A stretch of DNA of 64,000 bases from Zygnema cylindricum (taxonomy: Eukaryota; Streptophyta; Zygnematophyceae; Zygnematales; Zygnemataceae): NCBI GenBank assembly GCA_037447655.1, contig JBBHKE010002987.1:38969-102968 (forward strand), written 5' to 3'. Under the pieces are notes generated by a model. The model had not been told where the DNA came from. It did no database searches and saw nothing but the letters and a program-made list of their open reading frames with translations. How positions within the stretch are numbered: the first letter of the stretch is position 1; every line of letters starts with the position of its first letter. The position numbers were made by a program, and so were the translations under genes. Shown one piece after another: positions 34,051 through 45,617 of the stretch.

Positions 34051-35927
34051 CTTATTGCTGATCCATACAGCCATTACATTTTTGTTTGGTTTACTTTGTC
34101 GGTTTACTTTGTTGCTGGTCACGTTTGTGATCTCTGTCCTTCATAAAGCTTTGAAAGTTTCAAAAGTGAATCTTTCCCTTTCTTTGGTGCATTTGTTTGT
34201 TTTTAAAGTGATCGGCTTTTTTTCAAACTCCCGTCATGTTTAGTGTGGATAACAATTTCCTCCTAGTTTTCTAGATATTTACAACTAGCAGAGAATATTC
34301 GTTCTTTGTATTGATGAGTTCGTTCATCGATTTATTTTATCGGACCCACATCTTAATTTGTGTAGGTTATGGACTCTCTTTTTTTTCTGCCCGTTGAAAC
34401 AAGCATGAAATCTAGTCTTTGTTACGGTGAATCCGTTGTCGCTTACAGTTGTCTGTCAAGTAAGTTTTACGTGTTGTCTGTCCTACTTGACAGTGGATCT
34501 AACTTAGGATATGTTGCGTTTCGTAGGCCCGTTTATCTTCTCCAAACTATTTAACGGAATCAGAACTGATTTCACTCATGGCGAAAGACAACATCAACAA
34601 TATTTGCGAACGGAGTACTCTCAGGTGAGTCGTGACTAATAATTTTACAACACGGGAAATTGATGGAGATTGAGAGGAAACTGTTGATTGAACTTTTGCA
34701 GCATGGAGTAATTGCAAGAGAATAAGATTGTATTAATAATTCAGATGAAAAGTTAGTTGTTCTTGTTGTTTAATGACAATTGAATCATGTTTTGTCATTT
34801 TGTATTTTTACTTAGTTTTAACTTTTTTAGCATTTGTATGACCTCTTTTTGTTTTTATTTAGGAGAAAATGAAAAAGCCGAAAATTATGAGGTCTATTTA
34901 CGTAAACTTCTTTTCCTCCCCCTCTCCTCTCCCTCTCCTTATCTCCCTTCCCTTCATATGTTGATTAAAAATTCATATTGGTAAAAAATGTTTTTCTCTG
35001 GATTCAGAACCAAGAAGTGGGTCGGTCTAAATGCTTTTAAAAATGATCTTTTAACAAGTTATTTGCTTTTCAAATCAGGTGAAACATATTTTACTTATTT
35101 ATTTATTTGTGTTTTGTGATTTGTCAATTAACTTCTTTATTCAAGTTTAGATTTTGGAATCCGTGAACTAACTCAGTTTTAGAAAACCCTAAAAAACCTT
35201 CTAGATCGTAAAAATAATTTATGCAACATTTAAAAACCTTATTGTTGAAGCTTACAACATATTTAGATCAAAACTATTACTTTGTGAAAGTTCATGAAGT
35301 TCATTGTTTTCTCTTGCAAAATAACAGATAATGCAAACTAAGAGATTATGTAATGTAATGTATTTTTTATATTTGTTATTTTAATATTCAAGAAGTAAAA
35401 AGTAAAGAACTGTAAAAATAGAGAACTAAAAGTGGAAAGCGATCATATTTTTAATCCCTCTCCCTCTCCTTTCCCTCTCCTTCTCCCTATTTAGGTTCTC
35501 CCAAATATTGTTGACAATAAATCCTTAGACGATCTTTCTCTCTTTCCCTCTCCTTCTCCTCATTTGCTCTCTTCCCGTGTTTCTCGCAGACTTGAAACAG
35601 CTTTCTCTCTCTCTAGCCTTCTTTCCCGCGAATTAAAAGATGCCAGGTGGCATCCCCTCATATTGGCTATGTGACGAAACAGACAAGTGGGAGTAGTATA
35701 CACAGTTCGATGCAAAACGAAGACCTTTTCTGTTCTTTTGGCAAGATACCGAAATCGGGATCAAGTTGACAGAAAAGACGAAACTGGGAAGGACAAAACT
35801 TGGAAGGAAAAAACTGGGAAGAAAAAGGAATTGGGAAGATTTATTCTCTTTTCTTGAAGTAAAAAAAATATGAAAGGAAAAAAAAAAGAAAAAAAAAGAG
35901 AGGAGAAGGAGTTGGAGAAAGAGAAAT
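34051..35927. other. Intergenic, nothing recognised
   Basis: AT-rich, with short CT-rich tracts near 34910-34950 and 35455-35620. No coding region supported. Confidence 0.4.
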
Positions 35928-37185
35928 GAACGTCAGTATAGCGAAATTTATGAGATTTTGGAACATGTGAGCCTCTGGCATTCCCGAGGAGATTCTGGTC
36001 GGATTGCGGAAACCCTACGTGACCTGTCAATGTCGTCAAGTGCAGATGCTACCAAATTTACAAATGATTGCTGCTAGCCCCTAACAGGCCAAAAAATTCG
36101 ATATCCTGCACGCTTTTGTATGGGCCGCAGGCATCAATTTTTGTCTCTTCGGAGTTTCTCGTGTCATGCTTGCGGTACTTCGGAATAATTTGAAATTTGG
36201 TATGCAAAACGCCAAAAACATAAAAAAACAAAAACAAAAAAAACTACAAGCCGTCACCAGGCCGCTCATCGGGTGAACAACCGGTTTGGATCAAATCACG
36301 TCCTCGATTGAGGCATGGAAAGAGGAAACGGACTGAAACCTTTGTAGTCTTGTAGAACTGCAAAATTCCAGGAAGCCATTCGTCATACGAACAGTACGGA
36401 ATCGATTCGATTGGGCGCACGGGATCGTGGACTTTCATTTGCATACACTGTATCTGACAAGAAATTCCTGCTAACTAAATTATTCAGCTCCATTACCGGT
36501 ATGCTGCAAAGGATTGTTAGGCCTGTTCCACATTAGGCGGTCCCAGTAAACATGCGGATACGTCTATTTCTAGTGTTTACTGGCACGGCCTTCAATTATG
36601 TCGTGCCAGTAGACATCGTTTCTCAATTATGATTGGCGCCACGTAGGTTAGTTTTCAGATTCTTAAAATCTAGAAATATTCTTCAAGCTGAAAATTTGTA
36701 CATAATATTTGTACGGGTGGAGGTAGTTAATGACTCGTACGAAAATTTTGCGACCATATTTTAATTTTGAAATTGAAAATCAAAATTTCGGAACGGAATG
36801 TCATAAAGGCGCCGCAAACTTTTAAGGTCAGCGGATGTCAGAAGGAGCGTGCGAAGATATTTCGGTCGACCTTCATACACCGTGGCGGAAGGCACATGGC
36901 GTGTACGACGTGTTTGATTCACATTGCCTGTTCGTGGTGGATTTTTTTTCTAATTTTCACGTGTACCAATGATACGCGACCAGTGTGTCGATGTGCGTGA
37001 TTGCTTCACGAATCTAAAAAAGTGAAAAATCCAACGGTCGAAATTTACGCCTATAATATTGGAGCCATCCAGTAGACATGTTTCGTCATGTTTCATCTGA
37101 CAACAAAAAAAAATGGTACGAATCTGTACGAAATAGTACGGCGTCCAGTAAACAACCCCACTTTTCCTCTAATGGAAGTTCACCC
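35928..37185 (-). repeat. 1.27-kb inverted duplication, copy B
   Basis: Reverse-orientation partner of 18120-19390, about 16.5 kb away, with the 66-aa open frame kept. The border at 37185 is the exact end of the contained MITE; the other border at about 35928 has no recognisable terminus. Confidence 0.85.
36520..37185 (-). mobile_element. Harbinger-like MITE, 666 bp, TSD TTA
   Basis: Ends GGCCTGTTCCACATTAGGC and (inverted) GGGTGAACTTCCATTAG, flanked by TTA at 36517-36519 and 37186-37188. Same internal motif order as 29018-29737. Near-copy of 18120-18821. Confidence 0.8.
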
Positions 37186-37373
37186 TTAGTTTTCAATCGA
37201 TTTAAGTAGCATTAGCAAGAGCACATACCATACGTGGCCATTTTTTAACAACTCCATTAAATAGAATTGATACTATTGTTTTTTAGTATTTACCATAAAA
37301 AAGTTGCCAGCGAAGTAGCTTTATGATCATACTACTTCAGGTCGGTAGAGTAGCTTTGGCGGGAAGGTACAGT

Positions 37374-38146
37374 TAGTGTTGTGTATCGGTATAACCGATA
37401 TGGACCTTTTTTCGGGTTCCCGATAATCGATATATTGGTACGATATATCGACATCGGTCTTATCGCCGATAAGAAGCCGATAATATCGGGTACTTATCGG
37501 CGATAATGCTGATAACGATAACTATCGGCGATATCTGTACGGACCGTACAGATAAATGTACGGCCTGTACACGCAACTGTACGTCGTATTCCCCGGACGC
37601 GCAGCGGACCCCCTTACTCCCGATTCCGGTAAAAAATCGCGAATTTTCCATCATTATTCCTAATTTAAGAGGGTTTTCAAAATTCCTGCTGCCAGAATTT
37701 TCAAAATATGGCGTCTGGAAATGGCGGCAGTCTGACAGGTGTGTTCATCTGCTTCTTTCAGTCTGTTCGTCTTTTTTTGGAAAAAGTTTGATTCAAAAAT
37801 TTTACAATGTATTTTATTTTTTTCGTTTCGATAGTATAGTTTTATAACAATAAAGTATTAACATATATTTGTCGACGTTTATGTGCAGCGCTTCGGTAAA
37901 GATTTTCAGTTAAATAGATACGCGGAACAAATTCTTATACGTGGCATTCCACGCTATATAATGAAAATTATATAATACAGTATGTTATATAGTACTATTG
38001 TATGCATACTATATTTTTAAAAAGTTATCGCCGATATGGAATTTGTTGGTCCCAGACCGATATATCGGAACCTCTGACCGTTCGATAACCGATAACTATC
38101 GGTATCGGTGTTATCGCGATAAGTTTTTTACCGATACACAACACTC
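37374..38146. mobile_element. hAT-type non-autonomous element, 773 bp, TSD GGTACAGT
   Basis: Ends TAGTGTTGTGTATCGGTA and (inverted) GAGTGTTGTGTATCGGTA. Perfect 8-bp duplication GGTACAGT at 37366-37373 and 38147-38154. Clustered CGATAA and CGATATATCG palindromes near both ends and GTACGG-rich DNA inside. Closest relative of 27431-28320. No transposase. Confidence 0.9.
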
Positions 38147-38174
38147 GGTACAGTACACCGTGAATCGTTATTAG

Positions 38175-39169
38175 TAGTGTTGGGTATCGGGTAAATTCAT
38201 ATCGCGATAATTTCGATATTCGATATATCGAATATCGATCGAGCAGACTCCTCGATATATCGTACAGAGACCAACATAAATTATCGCGATATATAGTATT
38301 TTTTAAATTTAATATTTTATATTTTAATATAATATGTTATTTTAGCGAAAAAAAAATTGTTTGATACGCCACGTACGACGTGATTTTTGTCCCGTGACTT
38401 AAAGGTAGACGCCGCAAAATGTAACCGACAAAAAGTACAAATTCTGTGATTCATATAATTACTTATTTGGGGTATGGTTACATGAGGAAGTCTTTGTAAT
38501 AGTATGGACAACAAATTTTTTACATCGCGTATCTTCTGTTAACAAGTTTTTACATACGTGTTTTTATTTGAGTGGTTCCATATAAGTTGACGATCAAATC
38601 TCTAAAATCGTCAAAGATTTGACAACCGACCATTTTCGTATGGAAATACTTGCGTATTATGTAAGTGTACCACGTCAATGTACCTCAGAGATCTCCTTCA
38701 CTCTGCTGACTTTCAGGAAAAAGCCGTATTTATTTCCAGCAAAAATTTTACGGTCACGTGTCCGAAGGCACGTGACTTTGGAGAACTGTGAAAATTTTCA
38801 TTTTTTTTTAATGCTTCGATATATTGACGATACGATATATCGGCGACATATCGGCAATGCATCGCGATATTTTGATTTACGATATATCGAAGCGATATAT
38901 CGATTATCGGGTACCTGAAATTCGATATATATCAAATATCGCCAAATGGTCCATGATACCCAACACTACACCTTGAATCGTTATTAGCGTGTAGAAATTA
39001 TTAGTGTAAAGAAAAAATTAGCGTCATTCATTCTAATTTAGTGCCAGGAGACGTGGCAGATTATGGTCCACTTTCTTAAATAAAGTAATCTACTATATTT
39101 AAGGTATCAACAACAAAATTTTGGGGTGCCGATATAGAGTACATAAGGCTAATAACGATTCACGGTGTA
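38175..39169. mobile_element. hAT-type element, TSD GTTATTAG, itself carrying a MITE
   Basis: Left end TAGTGTTGGGTATCGGG. The right end ACCCAACACTA is split at its last TA by the inner MITE. Duplication GTTATTAG at 38167-38174 and 39170-39177. Without the inner MITE it is about 794 bp. Includes a Harbinger fragment homologous to 30325-30640. Confidence 0.8.
38969..39167. mobile_element. Tc1/mariner-like MITE, 199 bp, TSD TA
   Basis: Terminal repeats CACCTTGAATCGTTATTAG / (inverted) CACCGTGAATCGTTATTAG, with TA at 38967-38968 and 39168-39169. The same-length copy at 57270-57468 is in the opposite orientation. Non-coding. Confidence 0.85.
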
Positions 39170-39722
39170 GTTATTAGACAAAAGAAATTATTAGTATCAA
39201 TAATAAATTAGTGTCATTGATTCTAATTTGTGTATCAATTCCATTATGAAAAAAATGTTTAATTGTAATTTCTCTATAACGTTGATTTAGGTTAACAGAA
39301 TCCGCCGTCATTACATACACGTTAAAAACTTAAAATAGGTCAAAGAACAAAATCTGACAATCCGTACCACGTCGTGTCCTTTCAATGTAATTAATCCATA
39401 ATTCTTATTTGGGTTGGCGAACGCGTTTGTCTCAAACTCGACTCCACGTTTATTCTAAGCGCAGTTCTGTATGCAACCGAGATAAGTTAACTACAATTTC
39501 CGTACGATTATCGGTAATCAAGTACAGTTTTGTACCAGCAAACACATTCCGTACACCACTCTATTCATGAAATAAGTATTGAAATTCCATTAACGCTAAT
39601 TTACAAGAACCGTAATTAACGTCACGTATAAAATAGAATCAGTCACTATATTTCGGGTATCAATGTCAAAATTTTGGGGCGCCGATATAGAGTACGTAAG
39701 TCTAATAACGATTCACGGTGTA

Positions 39723-40396
39723 CTGCATCTGCCAAAATTTATGAGCCTACCGTAAAACCATTCAAAGAACTCGAAGCAGAGATATTTCCAAGATTTGGAT
39801 GCGCATCCTAGCCACTCATGTGGCTCCTAACCTAGCGAGTTAATTTGTACGTGTCTTTTGTGGTATGGAAAAGGTCAGCTCTAGGGTTTGTCAGGTTCCC
39901 ATGGTCCTTACCCTGGCATTGAGGAACAGTTACGCTAAGGTGCGCTTTTGCCGTACAGCTTCAAATGGGACTGACATCGCACGCACAGTTTTGCATTCTT
40001 GTAGGCGCATACGTCGTCAGGTACGAAATTGTACTTGTTTGACATAAATGCGTGCCAAGTCCAAGCATAGAGATACGGTTTCGGCACTGTCGTACACGAT
40101 GTTTGAAGGCTACTGTAGCGTTTTGAGTTACCACTGCGATTGAGGCTTAGGGTTTGTACTCCCTAACCGACAAAACGTCTATATTTTACGGTACCGACAA
40201 AACTTTAAGAAAGGACAAACGGTTATCGGTCCAACTGTGGCAGATACATGGAAACAGCTGTACCTTTTTGAACGTACCTTCCATTTAGTGTTGTGTAGCT
40301 CCTCTTAACTTACCGACAAACGATATGTAACATCGAGTCATCGAAACAATGATTAAAAGATTATCGTGAAATTTCACCGGTGTAATGATCGGATAA
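39723..40396. other. Intergenic, nothing recognised
   Basis: No open frame with recognisable content; several GTACG steps, as in the surrounding transposon DNA. Confidence 0.4.
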
Positions 40397-41308
40397 GGGC
40401 AACCTTCCATCAGGCGTTCCCAGTAATCGTATGGTCACGTATACTAGCAGTAATACTTGTAACACCTTTCCATCAGGTGGCAGTAATATTTGTAACACCT
40501 TTCCATCAGGTCGTGCCAGTGAAGCAAAAATTGCTTACGTGCTAGATTGCGATTGGTACCACTTTGGATCCTGTTGAGCCGCTCGGGATTAATGAATGAT
40601 TTGAATAAGAGTGTTGTTCCATTAGGCGATCTCAGTAAACGTCAAAAATTCGTTTACTGAAGCCATCGTTCCATTGCGTCGAGTCAGTAACCGACGATTT
40701 ATTTGCGTGGCAAAATTTGATTAGTTCACGTAATAGATGATTACACTTCTAAAAATCTTCAAAGAATCTCTAACAGCGAATTGTGACCATATATTTGTAC
40801 CAGCGAAGGTAAAAAGTGACTCGTACGACATATTGAAAAAAAATTGTACGGGCGGACGAAACTTAAGATTTGTAAATGCGTACGAAAATGTCAAAATGGT
40901 TAGTGGATGGCAACAAACGCGTGAAACAATATCCTCCATCAAAGATTTTCTTACGTCTTTCGGTGGCCTCGCATCATCCCTGGCGGATGGCACATGTCAT
41001 ATGTGACGTGTACTCACCTGGTCGCGCGGTCATCGTGGATATTTGTTCACTTTTCCACGAGACATAATGCAATTCGTTCAGGCGCTGAGAATTGACCTAT
41101 TCGGGATCACTTGTTACGAACTGAAAGTGTCAAACGATGTCATATCCGATTATGCATCCGACGGTCCACATTAACGCCCATAAACATGTAGAATCAAATC
41201 CCTCATTCAGTAGCCTTGTTTTTCTAACATTTTTTTTTTGGTACGGCACTATACGAAATCGTACGGCTTTCAGTAACAACGTCATTTTTCCCTAATGGAA
41301 CCTTGCCC
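40397..41308. mobile_element. Harbinger-like element, 912 bp, TSD TAA
   Basis: Ends GGGCAACCTTCCATCAGGC and (inverted) GGGCAAGGTTCCATTAG, flanked by TAA at 40394-40396 and 41309-41311. A second family-like left end (GTTGTTCCATTAGGCGATC) lies inside at about 40612, so this may be two overlapped copies. Contains GGCACATGTCATATGTGACG and ATCCGACGGTC blocks. Confidence 0.7.
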
Positions 41309-41311
41309 TAA

Positions 41312-41901
41312 GTACAAAATCTCAACCACGTATCTATACGGGCGGACGGAGATTAAAATATCTAGTAGCGTCACGCTAATGTACAATATGTACATCCTTG
41401 TATTTGTCGTTGTACCAACGGTCACGAAAAGCGTTGCAAAATAAAAATTTGTACAAATGTCCATGAATGTACCATTTGTACTTTCATGTATTATCGCTGT
41501 ACCACCAGAGACGCGACAGGATGTCATACAACAAAGATTTTGTCGTCGAACAGGGTGGCTTTGATGTCAAAAGGTACATGCCATTTGCCACATGTAAGTT
41601 AATAGCTTCACGTCCGTCTTGGATCGACTCTAACTTTTACAAGTGGACCAACACACGCGTCCAGTAAGCGCAAAGTGTCCTCCGAGAACAGTCGGAGGAG
41701 ACTTGTCAGGTACTAGATAGAAGGGGCGTTTGTGTCAAAAAATCAAAATCAGACGGTGGAAATTTTCACCAAAATTTTTGGAGAATATTAACAAATTTTT
41801 GGTAAACATCTTTTGTAAAAAAATAAAATAAAAACAGTACGGCACGGAAAGGTACTTTCCCCAGTAAAGAATCCCACTTTTTGCTTGATGGAACGTTACC
41901 C
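41312..41901. mobile_element. Harbinger-like element, right end only
   Basis: Ends (inverted) GGGTAACGTTCCATC at 41901, next to TTA, with the CCAGTAAAGAATCCCAC subterminal block. No left end was found, so the start is only the border of the preceding element. Confidence 0.45.
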
Positions 41902-41904
41902 TTA

Positions 41905-42657
41905 GGGTGGCGTTCCATCATACAAAAAGTGCGGTTGTTTACAGAAATGCGAGCCTATCCGCACTACGACGTACCTCTTATTTTGTTTTCATACGCGAAC
42001 AACTTTACAAAGAATCTTGCCAATATTCTCCAAAGGTCTGGGAGGTAACAATGACCGTTAGATGTTTTTTAGCAAAGCATTCGCTTCGAAAGTTTTTGTA
42101 AATGATGAACGTCGAGGAGATACATCACCATTTACAGAAAAAAATGAGCCACGACACGTTGGATAATGAATGTACGTGTCACGACGGCAAACCAACGGAA
42201 AACGAAATTTTTTGCACATGATATATACATTCAAAAAATCAACGAAATGACGAAAGTGATCTCGTAACGAGCTTTTGTTGCCGGCCATTCGTCACACTAT
42301 TTGAGGAAGCGCTCATTCGTCAAGCGAAACAGCAAAAACCCTAAAAATAATAAGTTGGTATCAGACAAGCGTTGGAAATAATGAGTTGGCATCTGACAAG
42401 GGTTTGCAAAGAGTACAAAATGTATGTGGTACAATGCCATGGTCCGCACGTACATAGTATGCAAATGACGATTTCGAGTTGCAGTTGGTCGGTGTAAAAA
42501 AAATTTGATGATTTTCAATTTGCGATCTTATCTTACGTGGTACCATTCATTTCCGAGCACGTGGATTATAGACTCTGCGCGAGAGAACATCGTTCAAAGT
42601 GTAGCATTATGTAACGATGTTCGTAAGATTACAGAATTTCCTGATGGAACGCCACCC
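41905..42657. mobile_element. Harbinger-like MITE, 753 bp
   Basis: Terminal repeats GGGTGGCGTTCCATCA / (inverted) GGGTGGCGTTCCATCAGG. Flanks are TTA and TAC, so the duplication is imperfect. It abuts the preceding element at a shared TTA. Confidence 0.7.
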
Positions 42658-42849
42658 TACTTCGATAAACGGATATAGCGAGGGTTGACGCCTTTAAAGG
42701 TTTTTAGTGTTTCGTTGGTGTCTATTTTTCTGAAAATGTTTATTTGACATCATCATAAATTAGTGTTTATGGCCCTACAAATCTGCTGATGTACTGTGGA
42801 TTTTACGATTTTGGGTAAAAAAAAACACTTTTGGAAATATAATGATTAA

Positions 42850-44285
42850 GGGTGAAGTTTCATCGGAACATTTTGTAATTGTACGGCCAACACTACAGGA
42901 TGCTACATTTTGAACGTTGTTCTATCGCGCACAATCAGTAATCCACGTGCTCAAAATCTAGTGGTACCATGTAAGTTAATATCGGATATTGAAAATCGTC
43001 AATGATTTTCAAACCGACCAAAAATCTTCATTTGCGTACCATGTACAAGCGTACCAGGTCATCGTGCAACATAACTTTTGTACTCGTTGTAGACGCCTTG
43101 GTTGGAACCACCTCATTTTTTTGGGTTACAGTACTGTTGTTTCGCGTGACGAATGTGCGTTGCCAAAAATAGTGTGACGAATGGGTGCCAACAAAAATAT
43201 CGTGACGAAAGTACGTTACGAGATTTCTTTTGTGTTGTTAGTTGAAGTTTTAATGGTTAAAGGTGGACTTCCATTAGGCGTACTTGTAATTGTACTGAAA
43301 ATTTTACTAAAGGGAGTGCTTTCCATTTGGTCGCGTCAGTAAACCACTTTTTATTTGCGTGGTTTATTCTCGTTGGTAGCACGTAGGTTAATATTAGATG
43401 TTTAAAACCTTGAAAGAATCTTAGATTGCAATTTCTGAACGTAATTTCTACACGAACGGAGGTAATATCTGTAACAGCGGAGGAAATATCTGTTTCAACA
43501 GAGGAAATATCTGTATGAGCAGAGGTAATTAATACCTCGTACAAACGACATTAAATGTACTACCCAGAAATTCAAAATGCAACGACAAAAAGACAGCGAC
43601 AAACTTTGACGGTGGGAGCGTGAGAGGATAATTTATGCGGATTCGCAACCACCCATGCCGAAGGCACATGGCCCTTTTGACGTGTTCGCACATATGTGCG
43701 TGCTCCTCGTGGATTTTTTTGACCTTTTCTACGCGGCCTATTTTTACACATTATGTATTTGAGAACTGTCCTCCTTGTGCATGGTCTTAACAAACAATAA
43801 GGTTGGTGATGTGGCGTCTCGGATAAAAAAGCTTAATATAATCCGACAATTAGAATTTACGCTTACAACCTTGGAAATCTTCTTGTAATGTTATTTTCTT
43901 TGAAAATGAAAAATTTATGTATAGAGCTGTACGAAACGGTACGGCCGTCAGTAAAAAACCCCATTTTTTTGCTAATGGAAGTCCACCCTAAATCATTTGC
44001 GAAATTCTTTGATTTACATTGATTGTCATCTTGACAGGTGTGCTCATTATCTTGCGTGTAGTGATGTACCTCGCGAAGTACATCACCATTTACATAAACT
44101 TTTAAAGCGAAGGCTTCGCGGGGAAATATCCAACGGTCACTGTTACCTCGCTAACCTTCGTAGAATATTGGCAAGATTTTATACAATGTTGTTCGCGTAA
44201 AAAGAAAAATAAAAGGTACGGAGTAGTATAGAAAGGTTTGAATTTTTGTAAACAACCTTATTTTTCGTCCGATGGAACTTCACCC
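42850..44285. mobile_element. Harbinger-like MITE, TSD TAA, hosting a second copy
   Basis: Ends GGGTGAAGTTTCATCGG and (inverted) GGGTGAAGTTCCATCGG with TAA on both sides. About 705 bp after removing the inner element. The right part has ATCCAACGGTC, and the left part has TACCATGTAAGTTAATAT. Confidence 0.8.
43261..43988. mobile_element. Harbinger-like MITE, 728 bp, TSD TAA
   Basis: Ends AGGTGGACTTCCATTAGGC and (inverted) GGGTGGACTTCCATTAG, flanked by TAA at 43258-43260 and 43989-43991. Contains AGCACGTAGGTTAAT, GGCACATGGCCCTTTTGACG and ATTTACGCTTACAACC in the family order. Confidence 0.85.
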
Positions 44286-45011
44286 TAAGTCCAACAGCGA
44301 TGGGCAGTGTAATGCATATAATAAAAACCAGTAAAACACTAAATATCCATTAGGGAGTCAGATATTGCGATGCTGGTATTTTTCCATATCGGCTCAACTT
44401 ATCGCTAGACTTCAACGTCAACTTAATAACCAATATAAAAATATGATTTATCAATTATCGTGAAATAAAAAGTACACACATGTCGATATTTGATTAGTGA
44501 TTACCAGTACAATTTACCTTTTAGGGTGTGTTCCCATGTGTTGAAGTAAGGGTTTTTTTCTATTGTTTTTACAAAAAAAGGGACTGGCAACGACAAAATC
44601 TTACGCCGTACAAAAATGGGCAAGAACCAACAGACATTTTGCGTCATTTTGCAACTTTGGAAAGTACGTCAATTTGGCGTTACTATCAATTGGACCCACT
44701 TCACGTCACGCCAACTTATCTTCACACTTGTATTTGAATTAAACCGCGACCTCATTTTAATTGGAACAATATCTTATTGACGAATAGCAAAACAATATTG
44801 CACTTATGAAACGTCTTCAAAAAGTTTTGAACGAAGGAAAGTACACGCTGTTTTCTCCCTTGCTCGTCACACGGATGTACGTACGAAAATGACAAGCATG
44901 TACGTAAAAAAAATATTTGGGGTATTGGACCTCAACTGTTATTCATAAGTCCTTCGCAAAAGTTTACGTCGTCCTCGTCTCTCCCTCTTTTTCTCACTCA
45001 ACCGCTCCTCT

Positions 45012-45579
45012 TGTTAGGATATTGTACTGAGCACTTACTTAGCGACGAGATACTCTCGTAGCTAAAGTAGCGACGACTAGCGACGAAAGTAGTCTCGTCG
45101 CTAGATATTTGAAGTGACATAGAATTTAGCGACGAAGTAGTTTCGTCGCTGGATATTTGAAGTGACGTAGAAAATGTTTGTTCGTTTCGTTTCACGCAAG
45201 TTCTGGTCGTACCGTACAAGCGACGTGGAAATTATTTGTTCGTTTTGGTTCATATAAAGTCTAGTCGTACCGTGTAGTTCAAGTCGGTTCACGGTTGAAC
45301 TTTTCTAGTCTCACCGTGTTGTTAAAACTGGTTCGTAGTTTTCGGTCGTATGTTTCGGCGCGTTGACTCTTACACGTTTTAGTTGTGTACATATATATAC
45401 TTGTTGGGACTTAGTGGTTATCTATCTTTTGTAGTCGAAGCTTGTTAAGGAGGCGTAGAAAGGTCATAAGTAAAAGGAAGGAAGAAAATGAGTTGTATTT
45501 GCATTGTGCTTAATATATTGAATGCTTTTGGAGGAACACCATTGTTGTGTGTGTATTTTATTTGGTTTCTAATCTTTCA
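45012..45579 (+). repeat. Copia 5' LTR
   Basis: Starts TGTTAGGATATTG and ends AATCTTTCA. Contains two repeats of about 45 bp, each holding AGCGACGA...TCGTCGCT inverted pairs, and a TATATATAC element at about 45391 that may be the TATA box. Confidence 0.95.
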
Positions 45580-45597
45580 ATTGGTATCACAGCGGGT
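45580..45597 (+). other. Copia primer-binding site
   Basis: TTGGTATCACAGC directly follows the 5' LTR and resembles the initiator tRNA-Met site TGGTATCAGAGC with one mismatch. Confidence 0.85.
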
Positions 45598-45617
45598 TAC
45601 TGGCAACACTTGCCGGT

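Larger units (their letters stand above)
38156..39720. mobile_element. Tc1/mariner-like MITE, old copy, TSD TA, split by an hAT element
   Basis: Left end CACCGTGAATCGTTATTAG and (inverted) right end CACCGTGAATCGTTATTAG, each beside TA (38154-38155, 39721-39722). After removing the hAT insertion, about 560 bp remains. The right part has the GGCGCCGATATAGAGTACG block also seen in smaller copies. Confidence 0.75.

Noticed and set aside
38156-38174. 19-bp MITE end read as an unusually long target duplication of the hAT element
   Set aside because: Explained by a second MITE inserted in the hAT element's terminal TA; the true duplication is the 8-bp GTTATTAG.
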